Below are positions 35,829 to 44,711 of a DNA stretch of 64,000 nucleotides, in pieces (position 1 is the first letter of the stretch; the number at the start of each line of letters is the position of its first letter). The notes below the pieces were generated by a model. That model worked only from the letters and a program-made list of their open reading frames with translations, made no database searches and was not told the DNA's origin. Source of the DNA: JBHEBG01 sp046557915. GTDB taxonomy: Bacteria > Bacteroidota > Bacteroidia > Flavobacteriales > Flavobacteriaceae. The position numbers and the translations under genes are program-made. Location of the stretch: positions 558,001 through 622,000 of the forward strand of contig NZ_JBHEBG010000001.1 of NCBI RefSeq assembly GCF_046557915.1, written 5' to 3'.

Positions 35829-36857
35829 ATGCAAAACAACAATATAACCATTCATGATCTGGCAAAGGCCCTAAATATTGACGCATCTACTGTCTCTAGA
35901 GCGTTGAACAATAGCCCAAGAGTGGCCCGGAAGACAAAAAACAAGATTTTGGACAAAGCCTACGAATTGGGTTATCAACGTAATGTATTGGCTTCGAATC
36001 TTCGAAAAAACAGTACCAAAACTATCGGTGTAATCGTGCCGCGAATTTCACGTCATTTCTTTTCTTCAGCAATAGCGGGTATCGAAGAAACAGCATTTGA
36101 AGCCGGATATAACGTAATGATCTGTCAATCTTTGGAAACACTTGAAAGAGAGCGCAATCTAATAGACACTATGGTTGCCAATAGAGTGGCTGGTGTATTG
36201 CTTTCCGTATCCATGGAAACAACAAACTATGATCATCTACAAGGATTGAAAAAAAATAACACTCCGACTCTTTTTTTTGACCGGCATTGTGATATCCCCG
36301 GAAACAGTAATGTGCTGATTGATGATTTTAAAGGCGGATTTGATGCCACCAAACACCTCATTTCCAACGGATGCAAGAATATTGTTCATTTCACCGGGCC
36401 CCAGGAGCTAAAAATATATCAAAATCGACTAAATGGGTATCGGGCAGCATTAGAAAAATACAAGATCCCTTATAACCCAGAATTGGTGTTCACTTCTCGA
36501 CTTATGGAGGAAGATGGAATTGAAAATGCAAAAAGGATAATGTCGCTTAACACAAAAATAGATGGGATTTTTGCCGCCAACGACGTATCGGCAATAGGAG
36601 CTATGAAACATTTGAAAAGTGCCGGTGTAAAAATCCCCGAAGACATTGCTATTGTAGGTTTTAGCAACGAACCTATTTCGGAAGTCATAGAACCTTCATT
36701 GACCACAATAGATCAATCTGGTCATAAAATAGGGAGCTTGGCAACCGAACTTTTACTCCAACGGATAAAAAATAAATCAGGTTCAATGTCGCCCAAAACA
36801 CATGTGTTAAAAACTTCATTGATAGTACGCAATTCATCAAAACATATAGCACCTTAA
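35829..36857 (+). CDS. LacI family transcriptional regulator of the uronate module
   Basis: 342 residues. The N-terminal LacI helix-turn-helix (ITIHDLAKALNIDASTVSRA) and hinge helix (VLASNLRKN) precede a periplasmic-binding-like effector domain (TIGVIVPRISRHFFSSAIAG, GIFAANDVSAIGAMKHLK, TTIDQSGHKIG). It should bind the adjacent palindrome and respond to a uronate intermediate such as KDG, as KdgR-type LacI proteins do; the ligand is inferred from neighbours only. The GH88 gene follows after 13 bp. Confidence 0.93.
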   Translation: MQNNNITIHDLAKALNIDASTVSRALNNSPRVARKTKNKILDKAYELGYQRNVLASNLRKNSTKTIGVIVPRISRHFFSSAIAGIEETAFEAGYNVMICQSLETLERERNLIDTMVANRVAGVLLSVSMETTNYDHLQGLKKNNTPTLFFDRHCDIPGNSNVLIDDFKGGFDATKHLISNGCKNIVHFTGPQELKIYQNRLNGYRAALEKYKIPYNPELVFTSRLMEEDGIENAKRIMSLNTKIDGIFAANDVSAIGAMKHLKSAGVKIPEDIAIVGFSNEPISEVIEPSLTTIDQSGHKIGSLATELLLQRIKNKSGSMSPKTHVLKTSLIVRNSSKHIAP

Positions 36858-36870
36858 AACAAGTAGTACC

Positions 36871-38091
36871 ATGAATTTATCGAAAATTATTTTTGCAATA
36901 GCATTGGTCGGAATGTTTTATTCCTGCAAGGAAAACAAAGCGACCGAGAAAATGGACGCCGGGAAAAGAACGGCACTTACGCCAATGGGGCATGCAGAAG
37001 AACAACTGACATTACTGCTTAAGGAGGCCGAAAAAGCCAATCGTATTCCAAGAACCATAGATGTTGATGGTAACGTGCATTGGACAAAGGAAGGCTTTGA
37101 CTGGACCGAAGGATTTTTTCCCGGAAGCCTTTGGTATTTATTTGAATACACAGAAGATGAAAAATGGCGCCTTGCCGCCGAAAGATTTCAAACCCTATTT
37201 GAAGACCATAAAAATTATACGAGCTATCACGATCTGGGGTTTGTTTTCAATTGCTCCTATGGAAATGGATACCGATTGACCAAGAATGAAGCGTTCAAAG
37301 ATATTATGATAACAGCCGGAGACTCATTAATGACCCGCTTTGATCCAACCGTAGGGTGTATCAAAAGTTGGGACGTTGACAAGGGCTGGCAGTCCGAAAG
37401 AAATTGGAGGTTTCCGGTAATCATTGATAATATGATGAATTTGGAGATGCTATTTGAACTTTCCGAACTTACAGGGAATCAAAAATATAAAGAAACGGCT
37501 ATCCTACATGCCAACACCACCCTTAGGAACCATTTTAGGGAAGATAATAGCTCTTACCACGTGGTAGACTACGACCCCAATACCGGAAAGGTTAGAAGCA
37601 AACAAACAGCACAAGGTTTTGCCGATGAAAGTTCTTGGGCACGTGGCCAGGCATGGGGGCTTTATGGCTACACAGTTTGTTATCGGTACACCAAGGACCA
37701 AAAGTATTTGGAACAGGCGCAAAAAATAGCCGATTACATGATACATTTTAAAGATACTCCCAACGATGGTATTCCGTATTGGGACTACAATGCCGACAAG
37801 ATTCCAAACGAACCTAGGGATGTTTCCGCCGCCGCCATTACAGTTTCGGCTTTGATTGAATTGGATGGATATTCGGCGGTTGCGTATCGTTCAGCAGTCG
37901 ACAAGATTTTATCTTCGCTCGCTTCGGACCAATACACCGCGAAAATTGGAGAGAACAAAAATTTCATCTTAAAACATAGTGTGGGAAGCATTCCGCACGG
38001 AGCCGAAATCGATGTGCCGTTGAATTATGCAGATTATTATTATTTGGAGGCGCTAATGAAATACCAAAAAGCCTATTCAAAGCCTAATTGA
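36871..38091 (+). CDS. lipoprotein unsaturated glucuronyl hydrolase, glycoside hydrolase family 88
   Basis: 406 residues with lipoprotein signal ALVGMFYSC. The (alpha/alpha)6 barrel is recognisable by WTEGFFPGSLWYLFEYT, SYHDLGFVFNCSYG, VIIDNMMNLEMLFEL and WARGQAWGLYGY. Asp121 and Asp186 are at the positions of the two catalytic aspartates of Bacillus unsaturated glucuronyl hydrolase. It should release 4-deoxy-5-keto-uronate from lyase-generated oligosaccharides, which then feeds KduI. Co-transcribed with the LacI regulator. No polysaccharide lyase is in the window, so the parent polysaccharide cannot be named. Confidence 0.93.
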   Translation: MNLSKIIFAIALVGMFYSCKENKATEKMDAGKRTALTPMGHAEEQLTLLLKEAEKANRIPRTIDVDGNVHWTKEGFDWTEGFFPGSLWYLFEYTEDEKWRLAAERFQTLFEDHKNYTSYHDLGFVFNCSYGNGYRLTKNEAFKDIMITAGDSLMTRFDPTVGCIKSWDVDKGWQSERNWRFPVIIDNMMNLEMLFELSELTGNQKYKETAILHANTTLRNHFREDNSSYHVVDYDPNTGKVRSKQTAQGFADESSWARGQAWGLYGYTVCYRYTKDQKYLEQAQKIADYMIHFKDTPNDGIPYWDYNADKIPNEPRDVSAAAITVSALIELDGYSAVAYRSAVDKILSSLASDQYTAKIGENKNFILKHSVGSIPHGAEIDVPLNYADYYYLEALMKYQKAYSKPN

Positions 38092-38191
38092 TCTATTTCT
38101 TGGAAGTTATATTACCAAGCCCAAGAACATTTTGGTCTTCACGGAGTGCCAAGTAGGTTTAAGATTCTTCGCTCCTTGTGTTTTTAATGGT

Positions 38192-40579
38192 CTATTGTAC
38201 CCTTCTTTTTTCTTCGTCGGCACTATTGCCCTTGTATTTTTGTCTTTTTTTATTTCCTCCAAAATCTTTTGTGTATGTCAATGTCACAATTCTCGATTCG
38301 GGGAAATAAGTTTCCAGAGTACTGATAAAAGGTTGTGTTGTATTGGTTATAATTTTCCAATTGTTCGAGGCAAATACATTGGCAAAGGACAATTTTAGCG
38401 CTCCGTGTTTTTTCCCAAACCGATGTTGAACACCAATATTGACGGCACCCCTTGCTCCGAACGTACTAATTCCGAATAAGGTTGGGGATTGGTAATACCC
38501 ACTTACCTCCAGTTTTGTATTTTCACTCAATGAAAACTGTTGTGAGGTGGTTGCCCTAAAATTCCCCTTGCTTCTTTTAAAATTGGCCTCATCAAATCTG
38601 GTTTCCAAAGTCTCATATAAATAGGTAAGGTTATTTTCTGCCTGCCACCATTGGGTAATTTGAAACGGTATGCCCAAAGAGGCACTTACTATATTTCTTA
38701 AATCCAAATTTTCTGCTTTAAATATGTATTGCTGTCCGTTTGTGGACAGCCTTGGTTGAAACTCTGCAATGGCATCTTTTTCGTTCTGGTATTCAAAGGA
38801 TATATAATTTCCAAGCCAACCCCATTCCACACTATATTTATTGACGAACGCAGGCTGTAGATTAGCATTTCCGGAATATAGGGCATCTGGGCCCAAAAAG
38901 ATCACAAAAGGAGCCAGATGGTTAAATGTAGGGCGATTGATACGTTTGCCATAATTGATTTTAATGCGATGCGCCTCATTGATTTGATAGGTTAGTGCTG
39001 CGCTCGGAAAAAGATTGCCATACCTTCCATTGGTAGGATTTGCTTCTTCTCCCCGATACAGCGTATTCTCGGTATTTTCATAACGCAGACCGGTCGTTAG
39101 ACTTGTTTTTTCACCAAAATGAAACTGAAGCGAGGAGTATACCGCATTAATTTTTTCACTCATTTGGGTAGAATTGGATAGGTCGTTATCCGGTATAGCC
39201 ACATCACCCACTGTATTGGTTACTAAGATGTCGTTCTGAAAATTAGAAGAGGTAGTTTTGAAACCAACTTCGGCCCGTATGCTCTTGGAAAATTTGCCCT
39301 GGTAATCCAAACTGTAAACATTGAAAGTGATTGGGGTCGTCTTTTGGATATCGACAAAATTGGCTTCCCCTTGTCCGTTAATTTTATAATTGCTCGGGTT
39401 ATCATCGTTATAATACAGGTGGTCGTAATTAAAGGCCAATTGATGCAACTCCCCATAGGAATGTACAATATGAAAGTTGCCCGAACTATGTTTCCAATGG
39501 TTTACTTCGTTTGTTTCAATAGCGAGCATTTCTATCTGGTCTGTATTGATGTCCCTGATGACCATATCCGCAGCCACCATTTCCCATTTGCTGCTATAGC
39601 CGCTAAAAACCCCGCCTATTTCCGTATTCTTCAGTAGGGCGTAATCTATTCCGAAGGTATAATTATGTGATATAATAACCGGCTTTCTAAAACTATTGGT
39701 CCGTACCGTTTTCTGGCTCATGGGAGCATCGAACTCACCTTCTAACCCCCATTCTTCTGGCGAACGGTTTCTACTAAAAGAATAGCTTCCAAACAATCCC
39801 ACTTTGCCATATTGATAATGAAAACTGGAAGACCCTCCTGTTTTTTCACCTCGTCCGTAGCCTGCGTTCAAGGATACCGTACCTCCCTGTAAATTGCTGT
39901 TTTTGGATTTGGTTATAATATTGATCATTCCACCAGAACCCGCAGCTTCATATTTAGCAGGAGGGTTATTAAAAACCTCCAACTTTTGGGTATCGGAGGT
40001 TGGCATACTCTTTAATAGGCTTATCAAAGCCTGCCCATCTACACGACTGGGCTTTCCGTCAACCATAATGGCAATCTGCCCCTTTCCGTTTAAGGATAAT
40101 GTTCCGTTCTGCTGATTCACAGAAACTCCGGCCATATTGCCCAAAAGATCTAGAACCGAACCTCCAGCGCTAGCAATGTTTTGTTCCACATTTATGACAA
40201 GACTATTGGCTCTTCTCTCCTGAAGTTTTTTTCTGCCTACCAATTCAACCTCATCCAATTCAATAGAGGTACTGGACAATTGTAAGATTCCAAAATCTAA
40301 AGGACCGTCTTGGTGGGTAAACTTTTTAACGAAGTCTGTATAGCCGATAGCTTCAATTTTTAAAGCATAGGAGCCATATGTAAGATTTTCCATTGTAAAT
40401 CTGCCGTCAAAATCTGTAACGGCACCAAACACAAAGGTGTTTGCTTTGTAAATCATTACATGAACCAGCGGCACCGGATTATTGAGACTATCATTTACTT
40501 GGCCCTTTACTATATTGTTTTGTGCCCATCCAAACAAATGGCAACAGAACACACAGGTTATCAGCACTATTCTTTTCAT
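38192..40579 (-). CDS. outer-membrane beta-barrel protein, TonB-dependent receptor-like
   Basis: 795 residues from the ATG at 40579, which gives the signal peptide MKRIVLITCVFCCHLFGWAQ; earlier in-frame Met codons (40600, 40630) only add charged residues. Carboxypeptidase-like domain (about 22-105, VKGQVNDSLNNPVPLVHVMI), plug-like region (GSVLDLLGNMAGVSVNQQNG, AAGSGGMINIITK) and an OMP_b-brl_3-type barrel. It is not a SusC protein and has no SusD partner. Substrate or role unknown. The next two genes (lipoprotein, esterase homologue) lie upstream on the same strand with gaps of about 60 and 115 bp. Confidence 0.88.
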   Translation of the reverse strand: MKRIVLITCVFCCHLFGWAQNNIVKGQVNDSLNNPVPLVHVMIYKANTFVFGAVTDFDGRFTMENLTYGSYALKIEAIGYTDFVKKFTHQDGPLDFGILQLSSTSIELDEVELVGRKKLQERRANSLVINVEQNIASAGGSVLDLLGNMAGVSVNQQNGTLSLNGKGQIAIMVDGKPSRVDGQALISLLKSMPTSDTQKLEVFNNPPAKYEAAGSGGMINIITKSKNSNLQGGTVSLNAGYGRGEKTGGSSSFHYQYGKVGLFGSYSFSRNRSPEEWGLEGEFDAPMSQKTVRTNSFRKPVIISHNYTFGIDYALLKNTEIGGVFSGYSSKWEMVAADMVIRDINTDQIEMLAIETNEVNHWKHSSGNFHIVHSYGELHQLAFNYDHLYYNDDNPSNYKINGQGEANFVDIQKTTPITFNVYSLDYQGKFSKSIRAEVGFKTTSSNFQNDILVTNTVGDVAIPDNDLSNSTQMSEKINAVYSSLQFHFGEKTSLTTGLRYENTENTLYRGEEANPTNGRYGNLFPSAALTYQINEAHRIKINYGKRINRPTFNHLAPFVIFLGPDALYSGNANLQPAFVNKYSVEWGWLGNYISFEYQNEKDAIAEFQPRLSTNGQQYIFKAENLDLRNIVSASLGIPFQITQWWQAENNLTYLYETLETRFDEANFKRSKGNFRATTSQQFSLSENTKLEVSGYYQSPTLFGISTFGARGAVNIGVQHRFGKKHGALKLSFANVFASNNWKIITNTTQPFISTLETYFPESRIVTLTYTKDFGGNKKRQKYKGNSADEEKRRVQ

Positions 40580-40693
40580 ACTTTTTAAGGGTTTATTCAT
40601 CCGCATTCCGCATTGATAAAAAGTGCCCATATACTATAGAGAAAGCAATGGGCACTAACACTAATCTAGAAACACTAGTTGTTGAAATGCGGT

Positions 40694-41251
40694 TTAATAC
40701 GATTGTAAATTGATAGTAAAGGTGCAATTGAAGGTGACGATACCCTGATCGAAATTTGCTAGATTAATTTCGCCCTCCAAAGAAACAGTACCTTCCATCC
40801 CTTCAAACTCAAAGGTTGTGTTTATAACATTGTTTTCCGTTGGAATAAAGACAGTATCCAAATTGAGTTCTTCATCTGGAGGTCGTAACGTTTGCAGCAC
40901 TTGGTTTTCGGCCTGGATGGTCCCACGTCCGTCAATATTGATAGAAGTTATCACTCTAGAAGAAATGGTACCATCACCGAAGGCCACATTATTGACCACA
41001 CAATCTTGAAGCGTTCCGATAATCTTTCCTGTATGCGGGTCAATAAGATCCATTAAAAAACAATCGGGCTCTAAAGTTTCCCCTGTCTTTGCATGTACAA
41101 TGGTCTTTGATTGGCCAATCGCTGTTCCCCTACCAATTACCTCTAAATAAACTTGTTTCGGTCCGGGTACTCTTCCTGTGTTGTCATCGCTATCACAGCC
41201 AAAAACGAGGAAGGAAAACGCCGTTAAAAAAATAATCTTGACACTTTTCAT
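40694..41251 (-). CDS. hypothetical lipoprotein
   Basis: 185 residues with lipoprotein signal FLTAFSFLVFGC followed by DSDDN, a charged anchor stretch. The rest is predicted all-beta from its alternating pattern and contains VEGMEGTVSLEG-like repeats near the end (FEFEGMEGTVSLEGEINLAN). Two internal Cys (DCV and CTF) remain. I do not recognise a family. Its place between the outer-membrane barrel and the esterase homologue suggests an envelope function. Confidence 0.75.
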   Translation of the reverse strand: MKSVKIIFLTAFSFLVFGCDSDDNTGRVPGPKQVYLEVIGRGTAIGQSKTIVHAKTGETLEPDCFLMDLIDPHTGKIIGTLQDCVVNNVAFGDGTISSRVITSINIDGRGTIQAENQVLQTLRPPDEELNLDTVFIPTENNVINTTFEFEGMEGTVSLEGEINLANFDQGIVTFNCTFTINLQSY

Positions 41252-41294
41252 GATGTTGATATTTAATGCTTGATGAATTGATATTCTTATTGAT

Positions 41295-42305
41295 CTATTT
41301 GGAGTATTGCAGCTGATAAAAAAACCGAACTATGGTTTCAGGGATATTAATATGTCTATTGCTATTCTCTTTCATTTGAGGCCATTCTTTAAAATAGGGA
41401 TTGGGAAAAGGGTACCCGCCTCTCACTATTTTCAAAAGCGAAATCCTTTTCCCCTTTTCTTTTGAAAAGTAGTCGTGCCGGAAAGCCATGGAATTGTCCT
41501 TTTCAATAATATTGGCAGGAGAGGGCCACAGTATTTTCTCGGTACCCCCAAAGAGTTTTAACCAATAACGTAAAGTCTCATCTGTTGACATTACTTCAAT
41601 GTCCGCAGAACCGTCCGCCGGGGTAACTTTTCCGCCATCATACGGGTTTGTTACATCTGTGATGTCATTGATTAACAGAAGGGAAATAGGGTTATCACCG
41701 GAGGTAAGAGGGTCATCTGCTTTTACAGGTAGATTTGCTCCAACCACCGCAAAACCTTTGAATGAATTTGGGATAGACTTGGCCAATTTGTAACACATTT
41801 GTCCTCCATCGAAATAGCCGATTGCAAACACATTTTTACGGTCAATACCGTACCTTCTTTCCATCCTTTGAACGATGGATTTAATAAAAAGGACATCGTT
41901 AAGACTTTTCTTTTCGTTTTTTTCAACAGCAGTCTCTCTTCTACTATGGTTCCAAAAACTTTTGTGTGCTTCAGGGTATACAATGATGGAGCTTGCATTT
42001 TTATCGGCCAATCTGTTGAATTCATAGTCTGTAACCTTTTGCATAAATTTTGTTGTCATGGCACCACCATGTAAAACAACAATTAGTCTCGGGTTTTCAG
42101 CAGGGTATAGTGGAACATGATATTCGAAAGTTCTCCAAATACCCGCTACCATCATAGAATCTAAAACTGTATTTTTTTCATAGCCGCCTTGGGCCTTTAC
42201 ACTTGCCGTACAAAGTGTAAAAAATGTTATTATATAAATGATTCTAGAAGTTGGCTCCGTTAATATTCTTAATGGAGAGGTCAAATGAGAAGTTATTGTT
42301 TCCAA
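41295..42305 (-). CDS. PHB-depolymerase/LpqC-type alpha/beta-hydrolase homologue with Phe in place of the nucleophilic Ser
   Basis: 336 residues. N-terminal signal-like helix (IIYIITFFTLCTASVKA), oxyanion stretch LIVVLHGGAMTT, IIVYPEAHKSFWNHSRRE, and the nucleophile elbow. The elbow reads IGYFDGGQMCYKLA: the family pattern G-x-S-x-G-G has Phe165 where Ser is expected (TTC for TCC, one base). As written the protein cannot use the usual Ser mechanism. The frame starts with TTG (42305); no in-frame ATG exists between the upstream stop and the signal helix. Either a binding-only homologue or a recent inactivating change. Confidence 0.8.
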   Translation of the reverse strand: METITSHLTSPLRILTEPTSRIIYIITFFTLCTASVKAQGGYEKNTVLDSMMVAGIWRTFEYHVPLYPAENPRLIVVLHGGAMTTKFMQKVTDYEFNRLADKNASSIIVYPEAHKSFWNHSRRETAVEKNEKKSLNDVLFIKSIVQRMERRYGIDRKNVFAIGYFDGGQMCYKLAKSIPNSFKGFAVVGANLPVKADDPLTSGDNPISLLLINDITDVTNPYDGGKVTPADGSADIEVMSTDETLRYWLKLFGGTEKILWPSPANIIEKDNSMAFRHDYFSKEKGKRISLLKIVRGGYPFPNPYFKEWPQMKENSNRHINIPETIVRFFYQLQYSK

Positions 42306-42382
42306 AATCTTTGGTTTAAAAATTTATGCGGCAAAAGTATGTGCAGCAAAAAACTTAAACCAAAAAAAAGGCTTGACCTATG

Positions 42383-42946
42383 TTAGGAATTCATTTTGCC
42401 CCTTATCCTACTAAGGCTTTCGGGGTGTATTCCTAAATATTTTGCAATTTTATTAACTGGAATGTGCGAAATATATTCGGAACGGCTTTGGAACATTTCG
42501 AGATATCTCTCTTCCGCAGTTTTGGTTAAAAGATCTTTTTCCCTATCCGATTTTCTAATATAACCTTGTTCCGTGGCAATTCTTCCAAATTTGTTCGCTT
42601 CTAAAGAAATCTCATAAGCGCTCATCAAATCCTTGCGCTTTATTATTTCCATTTCGCAGTCCATTAAAGCGGTGATCTGTACGTCCGTGGGAAGTTGGTT
42701 CAAAAAAGAAGTGTAACCACAAAACAATTCTCTTTCAAAAAAAAAGTCAATGACTTTTTCGGTCATATAACTTTTAATCTTCATTTCAACAATACCTTTA
42801 TTCATAAAATAGAGCGTATCTTCTACTTGTCCGTAAGTTGTTATGGAAGTTCCTTTCTCAACATGAATTTTTTTTACGGGAAAGGGAAGTTTAACTGGGG
42901 TTAACGAAGTACTTAAAACATGGTTATAGAATTCTACGAACAACAT
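42383..42946 (-). CDS. Crp/Fnr family transcriptional regulator
   Basis: 187 residues. A cyclic-nucleotide-binding-like beta-roll (EKGTSITTYGQVEDTLYFMN, FFERELFCGYTSFL) precedes a short C-terminal helix-turn-helix (IPVNKIAKYLGIHPESLSRI). No Cys cluster for an Fe-S centre is seen, so it is not Fnr proper. The effector is unknown. It lies 77 bp upstream of the esterase homologue on the same strand and may regulate that group. Confidence 0.9.
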   Translation of the reverse strand: MLFVEFYNHVLSTSLTPVKLPFPVKKIHVEKGTSITTYGQVEDTLYFMNKGIVEMKIKSYMTEKVIDFFFERELFCGYTSFLNQLPTDVQITALMDCEMEIIKRKDLMSAYEISLEANKFGRIATEQGYIRKSDREKDLLTKTAEERYLEMFQSRSEYISHIPVNKIAKYLGIHPESLSRIRGKMNS

Positions 42947-43068
42947 TTTGTATGGGTATTAAAATGTGGCCACTAAAATACTGTTTTGTTCGCTAGCTTT
43001 TTCCTTCTCTTGAAAACAACTATTAAACTTACTTCACCCATTTGCTTTGTTGTTTGGTGTGTTCGTTT

Positions 43069-44553
43069 TTATAGACACAACATATAGGCAGTAAGTGCTT
43101 CTTTTTCTTTTTTATCCAGTTTTAGCTCCAATACTAGATTAAAAAATTCTACGGTATCATCCAAAGTGGGTAATCTGTCGTCATGTAAATATGGAGGCGA
43201 ATCTTTTATTCCTCTTAGAGGGAATGTTTTAATGGGTCCTTGGGGTCTTCCTTTATAAAAGCGCTCTACTTTTAAATCATGCATATAGTCATCTACAAAT
43301 GCCGGTCCACCATGACAAGAAACACATTTTGCTTTCCCTCTAAACAATTGTTCTCCAAATAATTCTTGTTTTGTGGATTTTTCAGGAATTAGATTTCCCA
43401 TCGCATCTAATTTTGGCGCCGGAGGAAAATCGAGCATGGCGTTGAAGTCGCCCATTCTATTTGCAACGGATTTTTGATGTGCTCTTGGTCCTATGTGTTG
43501 CATCATCCCCGGATCTCCATCAAAATATTCTTCAATTTCTGCAAAGTGATCCATACTTCTAATTGACCTTTTTGATGCTAACTGCATAAGGTTATAATTA
43601 CCTCTCATTGATGGCGTGCCCACTCTAAGTCGCGCCAAATGGGGCCTACTATCTGGCGCTAATTCAAATGCGCCATTTGTATGACCATTTACATGACAGG
43701 AGAAGCACGAAACCCCTGCACTGGGTTCTTTTGTTACTCTATGGGTAGTTTGATTGAACCAAGTGGTTGCCGTTGGTCTCAATAATTCTTTTAGTCCTTC
43801 CATTTGCTCCGGTGTGAGCAATCCATTGAAGATTTCATAATAATTGGCCAAGGTAATTTCCTTCCCATCGGTTACATCGCCAAGTTCTTTATGGGTGGTT
43901 AAGAACATTGGTGGGGGAAATTCGGGTAAATATTCGTCCGGATAATCATGGTCTACGTCAATCCTAATATGTTCGGGGTGTGTTTTGTTCCAGCTATCGG
44001 GAAAAACCATATGTGCCGTTGAAGCCAGAGGGTGTGCTAAAGGTTTAAACGGAAATAGATCCTTTTCCTTAATTTCTTCCGCAGATAATTTGGCCAACTC
44101 TTCAAATGATTTAATCCCTTCTGGCAATCTGGATACAGGACCTTGCATTATTGGTTTTCTACCTCCGGACATAAACTTTCCTTCAAAGGAGTTCATGGTA
44201 AAATTATACCGGGAATTCATGTAGGCTTTAATGTCCAACATCAATTCAGGTTTTTGTTTTTCATGAAACTCAACCCATTTCTCCCATTCCATTGGTAGGT
44301 TCGGATCCATAAACGAAGACTTCCCTTTTCCGCCATAATTCCATAAATCAAAGGGTGTTCTTTCTCCTTTTTTAATGTCGGGAAAAGGCAGTAAAGAATC
44401 TATATGACCAGCCCCCAAACCATAGTCGGGCTCTATATAGTTTTCAATTACTGCTCCTGGGGATTGAAGCAAATGCAACTTGTTCTTTACTATTTGAAAG
44501 CTAAAAAGCAATAAGCAACCAATTAGTAAAACGTATCCTAATCGTTTTTTCAT
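43069..44553 (-). CDS. di-heme c-type cytochrome, cytochrome c peroxidase/MauG-like
   Basis: 494 residues, with an N-terminal membrane or signal helix (YVLLIGCLLLFSFQIV). Two heme-binding CxxCH motifs are present: CFSCH at 283-287 and CVSCH at 410-414. The C-terminal part (GEQLFRGKAKCVSCH, FPLRGIKDSPPYLHDDRLPT, TVEFFN) is typical of bacterial di-heme peroxidases. The 280-residue region ahead of the first heme is much longer than in ordinary CcpA/MauG proteins, so the substrate may differ. Periplasmic location is expected. Single gene with 120-160-bp gaps on each side. Confidence 0.85.
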   Translation of the reverse strand: MKKRLGYVLLIGCLLLFSFQIVKNKLHLLQSPGAVIENYIEPDYGLGAGHIDSLLPFPDIKKGERTPFDLWNYGGKGKSSFMDPNLPMEWEKWVEFHEKQKPELMLDIKAYMNSRYNFTMNSFEGKFMSGGRKPIMQGPVSRLPEGIKSFEELAKLSAEEIKEKDLFPFKPLAHPLASTAHMVFPDSWNKTHPEHIRIDVDHDYPDEYLPEFPPPMFLTTHKELGDVTDGKEITLANYYEIFNGLLTPEQMEGLKELLRPTATTWFNQTTHRVTKEPSAGVSCFSCHVNGHTNGAFELAPDSRPHLARLRVGTPSMRGNYNLMQLASKRSIRSMDHFAEIEEYFDGDPGMMQHIGPRAHQKSVANRMGDFNAMLDFPPAPKLDAMGNLIPEKSTKQELFGEQLFRGKAKCVSCHGGPAFVDDYMHDLKVERFYKGRPQGPIKTFPLRGIKDSPPYLHDDRLPTLDDTVEFFNLVLELKLDKKEKEALTAYMLCL

Positions 44554-44711
44554 GTCTTTTGATATTTAATCTGATGTATAGATCAATGTCGGGAAAATGC
44601 CCTTAATTTGCAATCTAAGGACCTAAATGAAGTTTACATATGACTTTTGTCAGTCTTATAAAATAGTCTTAACGAGGCTAGTTGATTATCAATATCTCCT
44701 AAAATTTCATC

